In this document: one piece after another, positions 1 to 7,445 of the stretch | How positions within the stretch are numbered: position 1 is the stretch's first letter | Layout of the letters: each line of letters begins with the position of its first letter | NCBI GenBank assembly: GCA_964351855.1 | Contig: CAYGQD010000225.1 | Coordinates: 1-11,600, forward strand | Direction of reading: 5' to 3' | DNA length: 11,600 nucleotides | Source: JBCDHN01 sp964351855 | GTDB lineage: Bacteria > Verrucomicrobiota > Verrucomicrobiia > Verrucomicrobiales > DEV007 | Notes under the pieces: generated by a model | Databases searched by the model: none | Seen by the model: the letters and a program-made list of their open reading frames with translations, nothing else | What the model was told of the DNA's origin: nothing | Position numbers and translations under genes: made by a program

Positions 1-332
1 GTATCCCGCTGGAGAAAGAGCCCGTTCGCCTCGGGTCCATTCCCGGCAAAGATATCCGGTCGTCCGTCCAGATCCAGATCCCCCACCGCCACGGCCGAAC
101 AGGCGGAGCTGGAATGATAGGCTCGCGCCATGGGATGATCCTCCTCGATCGGAATCGTCAAATCGACTCCGGTGGTCTGAGGGTCTAGCAATTGAAACAG
201 GGTTTTTGGCGCAGGCTCGCCGGACGCTTCCGCCAGGGGCGCGGATTCGAGAAGGGTTTGGCTCCATCCGGCGGAGGTCAAACCCGCGAACACCGTCCAT
301 CCCGCAAGCGTCGTAGTTTGGAAAAGGCGCAT
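1..332 (-). CDS. Exported FG-GAP/VCBS repeat protein, N-terminal part (runs off the window)
   Basis: The reading frame starts at the ATG at 332 and stays open for 110 codons to the window edge, so the C-terminus is missing. The first ~25 residues (MRLFQTTTLAGWTVFAGL...) look like a signal peptide: a basic start, then a hydrophobic stretch. Residues ~80-105 read AVAVGDLDLDGRPDIFAGN, the usual FG-GAP/VCBS repeat with a DxDxDG calcium-binding loop. Such repeats build beta-propellers in exported proteins, and related PVC-group proteins often continue into further repeats and an ASPIC/UnbV domain; whether this one does cannot be seen. No clear Shine-Dalgarno sequence precedes the start. It lies downstream of miaB on the same strand, 117 bases away, behind an operator-like repeat. 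No catalytic function can be assigned. Confidence 0.8.
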   Translation of the reverse strand, partial: MRLFQTTTLAGWTVFAGLTSAGWSQTLLESAPLAEASGEPAPKTLFQLLDPQTTGVDLTIPIEEDHPMARAYHSSSACSAVAVGDLDLDGRPDIFAGNGPEANGLFLQRD

Positions 333-370
333 AGGCGTAAGGTAAGACGAAATCGGTCAGGAATAGAATG

Positions 371-397
371 AAATTCCCTCAAATTCCCTTGGGAATT
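371..397. repeat. Direct plus inverted AATTCCC repeat upstream of the FG-GAP gene
   Basis: AAATTCCCT occurs at 371-379 and again at 381-389, a 10-base period of about one helical turn. It is followed by the inverted half GGGAATT at 391-397, giving AATTCCC-TT-GGGAATT. The block lies 39-65 bases upstream of the FG-GAP start codon, a plausible place for a regulator-binding site. Binding is inferred from the arrangement alone, and the short AT-rich words could also be chance. Confidence 0.35.
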
Positions 398-449
398 GTT
401 GCCTCGGGTGGAATCGTGACGAGCTGGGGAGTTTTCGCCCGAATTCGTC

Positions 450-1805
450 TCAGTCGCACACCTCGCCATACAGCGTATGGCCGGTTGTCTCGGTAATGTT
501 CACATCGAACACCTTCCCAATCAGCCGATCATCCCCTTCGATGATCACGATCCGGTTCGTGCTCGTCCGCCCGCTTAATCGCGCCGCATTCCGCTTGCTC
601 GGCCCCTCACAGAGAATTCGCACCGTTTTCCCGACATGGGCCTCGTTCTTCCGGACCGAAATCTGATCTACCAGTCGCAACAGATCCTGATTCCGCTCCT
701 CTTTCACCCGCTCGGGCAGTTGCTCATCCATCTCCGCCGCGGGCGTGTCCTTCCGCTGACTGTAGCGAAAGACGAACGCGTGATCGAAATCTACCCGGCG
801 CACCACTTCCTTGGTCGCCTCATAATCCTCCTCGGTTTCCCCGGGGAAGCCCACGATGATGTCCGTGGAAATCGCGATGTCCGGCCGCGCCATTTTCATC
901 CGATCACAAATCTCGATGAACTTCTCCGCCTTGTAGGGCCGATGCATCCGCTTCAAAATTCGATCACTTCCGGATTGTAGCGGGAAATGCACGTGGCTCG
1001 CCAGCTTTGGTAAATAGGTGTAGGCATCGATCACGTCCTGCTTGTAACCCACCGGATGAGGCGAAGTGAACCGAATCCTATCCAGACCCTCCACTTCATG
1101 CACCGCTTCCAGCAGCTGGGTGAAGGGCGTCTTGCCATCGATCTTCGGAAACTCATGCCGCCCGTAAAGATTTACGATCTGGCCCAGCAGCGTCACCTCC
1201 TTCGTCCCCAGATCCACGAGTCGCCGCACCTCTTCCACGATCTGGGGAATCGGCCGCGCCCGTTCGGAGCCTCGTGTGTAGGGCACGATGCAGAAGGTGC
1301 ATTTCATGTTGCAGCCTTGCATGATGCTCACGAACTCGCTCACCCCGTGCGGTTTCACGAGGTGATCCCGAATCGTATTCTGCGACTCCGTCTCCTCCTC
1401 GATGTCCACAATCGAGTGCCGTAAATCATCCATCTGCGCCTCCATTCGTGGCCGCAACAGCGCCTCCACGTGATCCACCACCTTGTGATACTTCTGCGTC
1501 CCCGCCACCAGATCCACATGTGGCATCTGCTCCACCAGCTCGGCTCCCCGGCTCTGCGCCATGCACCCCAGAAAGCCGAAGACCACATGCTTCTTCTCGA
1601 CCCGTAGCTTACTCAGCCGGGCCATATTCCCCAGCGCCTTCTGCTCCGCCTGATCCCGCACGCTACACGTATTCATCAGCACCACATCCGCCTCCGTCTC
1701 GTCCGCCGTGAGCGTGTAGCCACGATCCACAAACATCTGCTCCACCTGCTCGGTATCGCGGACATTCATCTGGCAACCATAAGTACGGATATAGACTTTC
1801 GGCAT
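450..1805 (-). CDS. miaB: tRNA-2-methylthio-N6-dimethylallyladenosine37 synthase MiaB
   Basis: A 451-residue radical-SAM methylthiotransferase that converts i6A37 to ms2i6A37 in the anticodon loop of tRNAs reading UNN codons. The N-terminal UPF0004/MTTase domain starts MPKVYIRTYGCQMN and carries the three auxiliary-cluster cysteines C11, C47 (MNTCSVRDQAEQKA) and C81 (GFLGCMAQ). The radical-SAM CxxxCxxC motif is at C165, C169 and C172 (GCNMKCTFCIVPYTRG). A TRAM RNA-binding domain covers the last ~65 residues. Length fits MiaB. The frame is open upstream to 2303, but MPKVYIRTYGCQMN is the expected family N-terminus. An in-frame ATG at 1853 lies inside a dispersed repeat and was not chosen. No Shine-Dalgarno is visible before either start. 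The usual GQNVN motif reads GQIVN here. It ends in TGA and is divergent from the caspase-like gene. Confidence 0.96.
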   Translation of the reverse strand: MPKVYIRTYGCQMNVRDTEQVEQMFVDRGYTLTADETEADVVLMNTCSVRDQAEQKALGNMARLSKLRVEKKHVVFGFLGCMAQSRGAELVEQMPHVDLVAGTQKYHKVVDHVEALLRPRMEAQMDDLRHSIVDIEEETESQNTIRDHLVKPHGVSEFVSIMQGCNMKCTFCIVPYTRGSERARPIPQIVEEVRRLVDLGTKEVTLLGQIVNLYGRHEFPKIDGKTPFTQLLEAVHEVEGLDRIRFTSPHPVGYKQDVIDAYTYLPKLASHVHFPLQSGSDRILKRMHRPYKAEKFIEICDRMKMARPDIAISTDIIVGFPGETEEDYEATKEVVRRVDFDHAFVFRYSQRKDTPAAEMDEQLPERVKEERNQDLLRLVDQISVRKNEAHVGKTVRILCEGPSKRNAARLSGRTSTNRIVIIEGDDRLIGKVFDVNITETTGHTLYGEVCD

Positions 1806-1819
1806 GATCGGGGAGGGGA

Positions 1820-1859
1820 CTATGCGTGGAAACCGGCCAAAAACAAGCCCCATTGCCAG
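1820..1859 (+). repeat. Dispersed 40-bp repeat, copy 1
   Basis: This segment matches 7322-7361 at 38 of 40 positions in the same orientation; the only mismatches are the adjacent bases 1835-1836 (GG here, CA in the other copy). It begins CTATGCGTGGAAACC and ends AAGCCCCATTGCCAG. It lies between divergent miaB and the caspase-like gene, ending 108 bases before the latter's ATG. Flanking sequences of the two copies do not match. Just past the shared block, CCATTGCC at 1850-1857 can pair with GGCGATGG at 1861-1868 (one G-T) across a 3-base loop, but that hairpin is specific to this copy. Confidence 0.8.
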
Positions 1860-1967
1860 TGGCGATGGTGGGTTTGGGATTGTCGGAGGAGCGGGGGATA
1901 GGCGGTGGATGATATTCTGATAGTATTCGGATTTGCGTGGTTCGGAATTTGCTTCTGATTGGGGAGC

Positions 1968-4100
1968 ATGAAACGAAAATGGATGCTGTTGGGATTCGCG
2001 CTCGTGGTCGTTAACCTCCAAGCGAGCTGGGCAACGGACCGAGCACTTTTGATTGGGGTGAGCGAGTATCCGAATTTGGCGAAGGAACAGTGGCTGCAAG
2101 GTCCGGTTCATGATGTGGCGTTGGTGGAGGGTGTTCTGACGAGCGAACGGTTGGGCTTTTCTACCAAGATCATGCAAATGCTGTCGGGCTGTCAGAAATA
2201 GTATGCCAATCGACAGACGAAGGCGATTATCAAAGCGGCGTTTCTTACGCTGGCCGATCAGGCCAAAACGGGAGACCAAGTGTTCATCCAGCTTTCGGGC
2301 CATGGTTCACAGCAGCCTGCCAATCCGGACCCCAAAGACCGGGAGCCCGATGGTTTGGACGAAATCTTCCTTCCGGCGGATACGGGGGAGTGGGATCCGG
2401 AAAAGGGGACGGTGAGGGGTGCGATTGTGGACGATGAGATTCGCGAATGGGTCGACACAATCCGGGCGAAAGGGGCATTTGTCTGGATCATTTTCGATTC
2501 CTGCCACTCTGGAACGATGACGAGAGGGGCGGAAAGCGCCCAACGGGTGAATCGGAGGATCGATCCCGCAGAGTTAGTACTGGCGGAGACGTTGGCGAGC
2601 GTGCCGATCGGAAGTTCGATCGAGACGAGGGGCGATTTCCATGACGAGACTGTGGCCCGGGGAGAAACCGTGGGGGCGGATGCCAAGGGCGGTTTGGTGG
2701 CGATGTATGCGGCGCAGTCTCTCGAGCCGACCTTTGAGATGCCGCTACCCACTCTAGTGAGCCACCCTCACGGAATTTTTACCTATACGCTGATGCAGGT
2801 TCTTGCTTCGACGGAAAAGGCGCTTTCTTATCGTGATCTGGCAGATTCCGTGAGTTTGATTTATCGCGCGAACGGGATTCTCCAGCCGACCCCACTGATG
2901 GAGGGGCCTGACGTGGATAGTGAAGTGCTGGGGCGCGATATCCTCCCTGACAAAGCGCCGATTCGCTTTTCCGGCCGAGCCGTTCCCGAGTTCGGCTTTG
3001 AGGTAGATACGGGAATGTTGATGGGAGTTTCAGAAGGGAGCATTCTGGAAGTGTACCCGCCGGCGGTCGCGCCGAATGCGGAGATTCCGCTGGGAACTGT
3101 GGTCGTTTCTAAATCCGGCTCCACCACGGCGTTCGTCAGGCCCGAGAAGTGGCGAGGGAGCGACGCTGCACCGCCAGAAGCTCTGGGGATTGGTTCTCGG
3201 GCTCAGATCATCTATCGCAAGCTGGGGCGTGGTGAGTTGAAAGTGGCGTTGCAGTTTGAGGAGGTGGACGAGAGCTTGACGCCGTTCTCGATCATCACAC
3301 CGCCGGAAGTGATCGGCAGTGAAGTCCGCAAGTTGCAGGCCTCGGCGAAGGGAAGTTGTTCCTTTGTGAAGGAGGTGGGTGAGGCAGAATGGATCGCGCG
3401 ATTTCATGCAGAAGGTGGTGTGACCTTGTTGCCGGTCAGCGGATGGTCGAAGGCGTTCCCGGTGGTGGCGGGCCAGGAGATCGGGCGGCAGTTTGCCCTC
3501 AAAGGTAGCGCAGAGGCGGCGAAGGCGCTCAAGCAAGTGGCTCGGGCTCGGCAGTTGGTGGGAGTCGCGGCTGATGGGGTAGAGGGATTGCCCATGAAAG
3601 TAGAGTTGCTGCGTTTTGAACCGGGAGATCCCGAGGGGAAACCGGTCACCCATGGCCCTCAGGGGCGCGTTCTACGTCACGGAGATGAAATCGCCTTTCG
3701 CATCCAGAATCAGAGTCCGGTATCGATCGATGTGACTCTTTTGTTTGTGGATAGCGCCTACGGTATTTATGCCTTGTTTCCAGAACCAGGGACGGTGGAT
3801 GACAATCGGCTTCCGCCCGGAGTTGAGCTCGTGACCCCGAAGTTGGAAGTCACGTCTGATACCAGCGGCTTGGAGCAGGTGGTGGCTCTGGCGGTGCGTT
3901 CCACGCGAGATCGCGTCAGCTTTGGATGCCTGGAACAGCCATCCATTGAGACGACGCGAGGAGATGCTGCGTTGAGTTCTCCTTTGGGCGAATTGCTGAA
4001 GACGATGGTCTATGGAGAAGGTGAAACCCGCGGTTTGCGACGCTCCGCCAGCGGCGACCACGCAACGAGGCTGATTTCCTGGACCACGGTTCCGCGATAG
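1968..4100 (+). pseudogene. Secreted caspase-like (peptidase C14) protein with DUF4384 domain, interrupted by in-frame TAG
   Basis: One frame runs from ATG 1968 to TAG 4098-4100 (710 codons), broken only by a TAG at 2199-2201 (codon 78). Before the stop: signal peptide (residues 1-22, ...NLQASWA) and the first caspase strand (DRALLIGVSEYP...GPVHDVALV). After it, in the same frame: YANRQTKAIIKAAFLTLADQ, then the catalytic His in QLSGHGSQ (H112) and the catalytic Cys in IIFDSCHSG (C179). The C-terminal ~150 residues (HGDEIAFRIQNQ...YGIYALFPEPG...DNRLPPG) resemble DUF4384, a usual partner of bacterial caspase-like domains. The family are Cys endopeptidases with Arg/Lys or Asp specificity; the substrate here is unknown. 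The rest of the frame is undamaged, so this is a recent nonsense mutation, a read error, or a suppressed codon. TAG is an ordinary stop here: it ends this gene, the CHAT gene and the 9275-9934 gene. TTG 1959 is a weaker alternative start. Confidence 0.85.
2270..2282 (+). promoter_or_regulatory. Possible internal Shine-Dalgarno and GTG restart in the caspase-like gene
   Basis: GGGAG at 2270-2274 is followed after 5 bases by GTG at 2280, in the caspase frame and 78 bases after the TAG. Starting here would yield a 606-residue protein that keeps H112 and C179 (full-length numbering) but lacks the signal peptide and the first core strand of the fold. Few start codons in this window have a well-spaced Shine-Dalgarno, which makes this one stand out, but internal purine-rich words are common, so the call is weak. 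Confidence 0.25.
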
Positions 4101-4103
4101 TTC

Positions 4104-6899
4104 CTACAGCGTGCCGCTTCGCCCGGAAAGGATGAATGCTGCCCAGTAGGCGGGATGCGGATAGGTATCGCCTTTCAAGAGTTCCAGGCGCGCGTTTCGC
4201 AAACTGGCCGCAATCGGCTGGCCGTCCTTGAGTTGCCGATAGAAGGAGGTCATCAATCGCTGAGTGGCATCATCATGAACCTTCCACAAACTGAGGACCT
4301 GGGTTTCCGCCCCAGCCAGGAACAAGCCACGGCGTAGGCCAAACACACCTTCTCCGGTGATCACATCGCCAACGCCGGTTTCGCAAGCGCTCAACACCGC
4401 CAGTTTGGTGCCACGGAGTTCGAGTCCGGTGAGTTCGAGTCCGGTGAGGATTCCGTCTTCATTCGCTCCTCCGGCTAGTTGATTCGCCCCGGCCAACGCC
4501 AAGCCTGTGCGGAGGAGGGGACTCTGCATCACGAAAAATCCCGGCGCAGACGTGGCGGTTTGCGAGGGGGGAGGGGTTTTCTTCCGCTTCAAGCCGCGGT
4601 CTCCATCTTCTCCTGAGAATTGCGCCCCTTGAAACTGCGGCGTGCTGGAGAGGTAGAAGCCGTGGGTTGCGATGTGAAGGATATTGGGATTCTGGGTGGC
4701 CTTGAGGGTTCCTTCTGTCGCGGCGGTTTCCGTAAATACCCGGGAAGTGGGCATCAGGTTTCGTAAGGATTCTGCTTCGGTGAGGGTTCCGGGAAGGGGC
4801 GAGAATTGAAAACTGGCCGCAGGGCCGTAGTCAGGACCCGCGAAAATGGCAGGGTGACTTTCAGGATGGGTTGGAGTCCCTGGATGCAAGAGATCTCGCC
4901 CGCTGGAGAGATAGGAGATTTGGTGAGTTTGCAGCAAGAACTTCCCCGATGCGTCTTTCAGGGCAGAGAAAGGAACCAGATTCAGAACGCCGTCCGGACA
5001 AACAATCCAACGGGTGAGGCCATTCGCCTTCGCCTCGATTGGCGCAACTACCATCTGATGCAGGCGGCGGCCAATCTCTTCGAACCGTTGATCTCCCGGG
5101 GACGCCAGGCTCTGGCGAAATTCCTGAGCTGCTTGGTGAATGGCCCCATGATCGCCTAGCTGAACCGACGCGATCTGTCCATCGGGAAAGAGGAGAAACG
5201 CGGCACACTTTAGCGGGATCTCGTCTTCTTTCGACTTCGGAATATCCTTACGGAACGGACGATAGATCACGTATTCCACCATCACATGCTCCGCCGGGAT
5301 CGCTGCCGCCACCGTTTCCAGCGTCACCTCGGTTTTGGCAAAGGCATCGGGGTATCGTTTCCGCAAATCGCGCTCGATGCTTTCCAATTGAAGTTGCCAG
5401 GCGGCGACCTGCTGGATTTGTTCTTCTGACCGGCGCTCTGCGATTGCAGCTCTCGAGATGTTGCCCAAGAGCACATTTCGCCGCTCAACCTGGGCGAGAT
5501 CAGGCTCGGCCCAGTTGGCTCCGTCGGCATTGCGTGAACTGAGATCTGCGGCGCGCCCCTTGCGCTGCAATACGGTAAGAAGAGCATCGCGTTGTAATCC
5601 ACGATGCTCCGGAAACTGGTCAAAGCCGAGGCTCAAGGAGAACTGCGTTTTTCCACTAATGGAGTGTAAAAAGGACAACTTCTGGCTATCGGATCCCAGG
5701 TAAGCAATCTGCTGAAGCAGATGTTCGTAAATCTGATTGGATTGGGAAAGGAACTGCTGAGCTTTATCTGGATTGTTTCGGAGCGATTCCAGAAGCGCCA
5801 AATTTCCAAGCACCTGGGCCATCTTCATAGATCCGGGGCCTGCCGCAGTCTTGGTTTCTGTATAGGCTTGGCGAAGCAGACTTTCGGCGATGTCATGTTG
5901 GTCTGCATAAAGAGCCAGATAGGCCATGTTATTGAGATCTGTTCCCTTCATGGGATATCGCCCGCGATATTCCTTCATCTGCAGTTCATGAGACTCCTTG
6001 GCTGTGCGAAATGCTTCGATGAATTCCCCCAAAGCACTCTTCAGATTTACCTCCATCCCCGCCACTAAGGCGTAATCCGTCGCGCTCATGTTTTCACCGC
6101 CCGCTTCAAGGATTTCTCGGGCGGTCGCCAAGGTCTCCTTCGCCTCATCATAGCGCTTCATCCGAATGCAGGTGCGGGCGAGCGCGGTGAGGCGATCTAC
6201 GGAAAACAGCCCTCCGCTCCTTGTGGACATGCGCTGGTATTGATAAGCGCGGTCGAATTCCCCCAGAGACGTGTAAAAAGAGCCCAACGTGCCAAGGGCC
6301 TGGCTTTCGAATCGGGCCTGGTGAGGAGGCATGCAGAAGCGGGCAGCCTCCAACGCTCGATGGAGAATCAGTTCCGCCGCCAGGTATTCTCCCTGATCCA
6401 AAAGGACCGCGCCGAGGCTGAGGTAGGTTCCCACCGCAATGTTGCGAAGCTCAAAAGCGGCCTGGGTTTCGCAAATCCTGGCGGCTTCTCGAAGGAAGGC
6501 CTCGGCTTCCGCGTCACGGTTCAGTTGGTGAAGTATGCTTCCGTGGGTGGATCGAATCTTTGCCAAGACCACCGGGTCCTGAGTTTGGGTGCTGAGCTCC
6601 AGGGATTTCGTCGAATACGCGATCGCATCCGCATACTCTCGTTGGGTCAGGAGAATGGTCGCCGCCAGTTCATGAAATTGGGCAGGTGCGTTGGAAGGCA
6701 GTCCCTCGCGCGATGCTTCCGTAAGGGTAATGGCCTCCTTGATCTTCGCCAATGCTTCCGTTCGTTCTCCACGACCAAACAAGCGTGAGGATTGCATTGC
6801 GAGACCGAGAATCTCCTTGGGATCACACTGAGCATTTTGAGGCAGCGAGACCAGCGCAGTCGCCGCCATGACCCCCAACCAGGGAAACGCGTTTTTCAT
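4104..6899 (-). CDS. Exported TPR-CHAT domain protein (caspase-fold, clan CD)
   Basis: A 931-residue protein. Residues 1-~25 form a signal peptide (MKNAFPWLGVMAATALVSLPQNAQC). About eight tetratricopeptide repeats follow over residues ~30-400, for example YLSLGAVLLDQGEYLAAELILHRAL and LGNLALLESLRNNPDKAQQFL. A linker (~400-610) leads into a C-terminal CHAT domain with HIATHGFYL (His746) and VLSACETGVGD (Cys839), the family's His/Cys dyad, and the family ending HPAYWAAFILSG. CHAT domains share the caspase/separase fold; some are proteases activated through their repeat domains, but most exported TPR-CHAT proteins have no known substrate. No Shine-Dalgarno precedes ATG 6899. The stop (TAG) is 3 bases from the stop of the convergent caspase-like gene. 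A 15-bp tandem duplication at 4416-4445 encodes LTGLE twice without disturbing the fold pattern. Cys25 raises a lipoprotein option, but no clear lipobox is seen. Confidence 0.93.
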   Translation of the reverse strand: MKNAFPWLGVMAATALVSLPQNAQCDPKEILGLAMQSSRLFGRGERTEALAKIKEAITLTEASREGLPSNAPAQFHELAATILLTQREYADAIAYSTKSLELSTQTQDPVVLAKIRSTHGSILHQLNRDAEAEAFLREAARICETQAAFELRNIAVGTYLSLGAVLLDQGEYLAAELILHRALEAARFCMPPHQARFESQALGTLGSFYTSLGEFDRAYQYQRMSTRSGGLFSVDRLTALARTCIRMKRYDEAKETLATAREILEAGGENMSATDYALVAGMEVNLKSALGEFIEAFRTAKESHELQMKEYRGRYPMKGTDLNNMAYLALYADQHDIAESLLRQAYTETKTAAGPGSMKMAQVLGNLALLESLRNNPDKAQQFLSQSNQIYEHLLQQIAYLGSDSQKLSFLHSISGKTQFSLSLGFDQFPEHRGLQRDALLTVLQRKGRAADLSSRNADGANWAEPDLAQVERRNVLLGNISRAAIAERRSEEQIQQVAAWQLQLESIERDLRKRYPDAFAKTEVTLETVAAAIPAEHVMVEYVIYRPFRKDIPKSKEDEIPLKCAAFLLFPDGQIASVQLGDHGAIHQAAQEFRQSLASPGDQRFEEIGRRLHQMVVAPIEAKANGLTRWIVCPDGVLNLVPFSALKDASGKFLLQTHQISYLSSGRDLLHPGTPTHPESHPAIFAGPDYGPAASFQFSPLPGTLTEAESLRNLMPTSRVFTETAATEGTLKATQNPNILHIATHGFYLSSTPQFQGAQFSGEDGDRGLKRKKTPPPSQTATSAPGFFVMQSPLLRTGLALAGANQLAGGANEDGILTGLELTGLELRGTKLAVLSACETGVGDVITGEGVFGLRRGLFLAGAETQVLSLWKVHDDATQRLMTSFYRQLKDGQPIAASLRNARLELLKGDTYPHPAYWAAFILSGRSGTL
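4416..4448. repeat. 15-bp tandem repeat (2.2 copies) inside the CHAT gene
   Basis: GAGTTCGAGTCCGGT occurs perfectly at 4416-4430 and 4431-4445, followed by the first bases of a third unit. On the coding strand it gives ILTGLELTGLELRG, just before the Cys839 motif. The 15-base unit keeps the frame, and the segment fits the usual family spacing to SACETG, so it does not look like a disruptive insertion. Confidence 0.7.
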
Positions 6900-6962
6900 G
6901 CAACGTGGAATAACAGAATCCGCCCTGGATGCAAACGCCGAAAACTACCTTTCAAGGGATTT

Positions 6963-6996
6963 GATGAACCAAACCAGGCGCGGTTCGTGGTTCATC
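6963..6996. promoter_or_regulatory. Strong inverted repeat upstream of the CHAT gene
   Basis: GATGAACCA at 6963-6971 is perfectly complementary to TGGTTCATC at 6988-6996. Inside these arms AACC (6972-6975) pairs with GGTT (6982-6985), leaving a 2-base bulge (6986-6987) and a 6-base loop, so the structure has 9 + 4 base pairs. It lies 64 bases upstream of the CHAT start and 93 bases before the 7089 remnant. Neither strand has a T-run after it, and no gene ends here, so an operator or structured leader is likelier than a terminator. The rest of 6900-7088 shows no recognisable gene or clear promoter. Confidence 0.5.
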
Positions 6997-7088
6997 TATG
7001 CGATTTTGCTGAGCGAAGAGCAAGACTGATCGCGAGATCGAGGAATCAACAAGGGTTGCGATTGCGAGAGACTGCCGGTTAGTTAAGG

Positions 7089-7323
7089 ATGACACCTCAA
7101 CGTTTTGCCCTTATTCTCAGCGGACTCATTGGGGGTGCCGCTTCTCGCCAGTGCCGAAGTGGTTGAGGTTCTGGGAGTGTCGAGCCGATTACAGCCTTCC
7201 TCGGATCAAGTCAGGGTTCAGGGAGAGTCGGCCTCCGTGATTTCGGTGTCGATCGAGCCCGGGAATGCGGGTTACCCGGCTGTTGAGATTCGACCGACCG
7301 AATCCAAGGCTTGGGATGCGTCT
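7089..7323 (+). pseudogene. Frameshifted and truncated remnant of a secreted protein
   Basis: From ATG 7089 the frame reads MTPQRFALILSGLIG and then meets a run of five G at 7131-7135. With four G the frame continues smoothly as VPLLASAEVVEVLGVSSRLQ..., completing a textbook signal peptide cut after ASA. As written, the start frame stops soon after (...CRSG). The shifted frame continues to YPAVEIRPTESKAWDAS at 7323, where the 40-bp repeat begins; beyond this the residues look non-protein-like (RGNPPKTSPIASPLLLPFF...) up to a TGA at 7447-7449 that overlaps the next gene's ATG as ATGA. The segment 'YPxVxIxP...WDxS' recalls the start of beta-sandwich regions in secreted polysaccharide-active enzymes of PVC bacteria, but that is from memory and weak. 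AAGG lies immediately before the ATG. Most likely a decayed 5' gene fragment. Confidence 0.55.
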
Positions 7324-7361
7324 ATGCGTGGAAACCCACCAAAAACAAGCCCCATTGCCAG
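7322..7361 (+). repeat. Dispersed 40-bp repeat, copy 2
   Basis: This is the second copy of the element at 1820-1859, 38/40 identical, same orientation; the differing bases are 7337-7338. It starts inside the last recognisable Ser codon of the 7089 remnant and ends 84 bases before the ATG of the GMC gene. Read on the minus strand, both copies give MGLVFG-x-FPRI, but this simply follows from DNA identity and neither peptide is supported as a gene. The remaining 7362-7445 shows no confident promoter or ribosome-binding site. Confidence 0.8.
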
Positions 7362-7445
7362 CCCGCTGTTGCTGCCTTTCTTTTGCTCAATCTGCGGACC
7401 TAAATCGCTCCACCTGGGTATTGGACAAAGGCTGGCCGATTTGTC

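Noticed and set aside
2199..2201. Frameshift rather than nonsense as the cause of the broken caspase-like gene
   Set aside because: The start codons at 1968 and the downstream domain share the same phase (positions divisible by three) and the intervening 2202-2279 is open in that phase.
2199..2201. TAG as pyrrolysine or a reassigned codon
   Set aside because: TAG is the terminal codon of the caspase-like, CHAT and small-subunit genes here, and no pyrrolysine genes or insertion structure are seen in the window.
1806..2303. N-terminal extension of miaB by up to 166 residues, including an in-frame ATG at 1853
   Set aside because: MPKVYIRTYGCQMN at 1805 is the normal MiaB start. The extension has no domain character, lies in the dispersed repeat, and overlaps the caspase-like gene.
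2203..2415. Separate small + strand gene starting ATG 2203, just after the amber codon
   Set aside because: It is in a different frame from the caspase domain and its product (MPIDRRRRLSKRRF...) is a shadow of the true frame, which continues unshifted.
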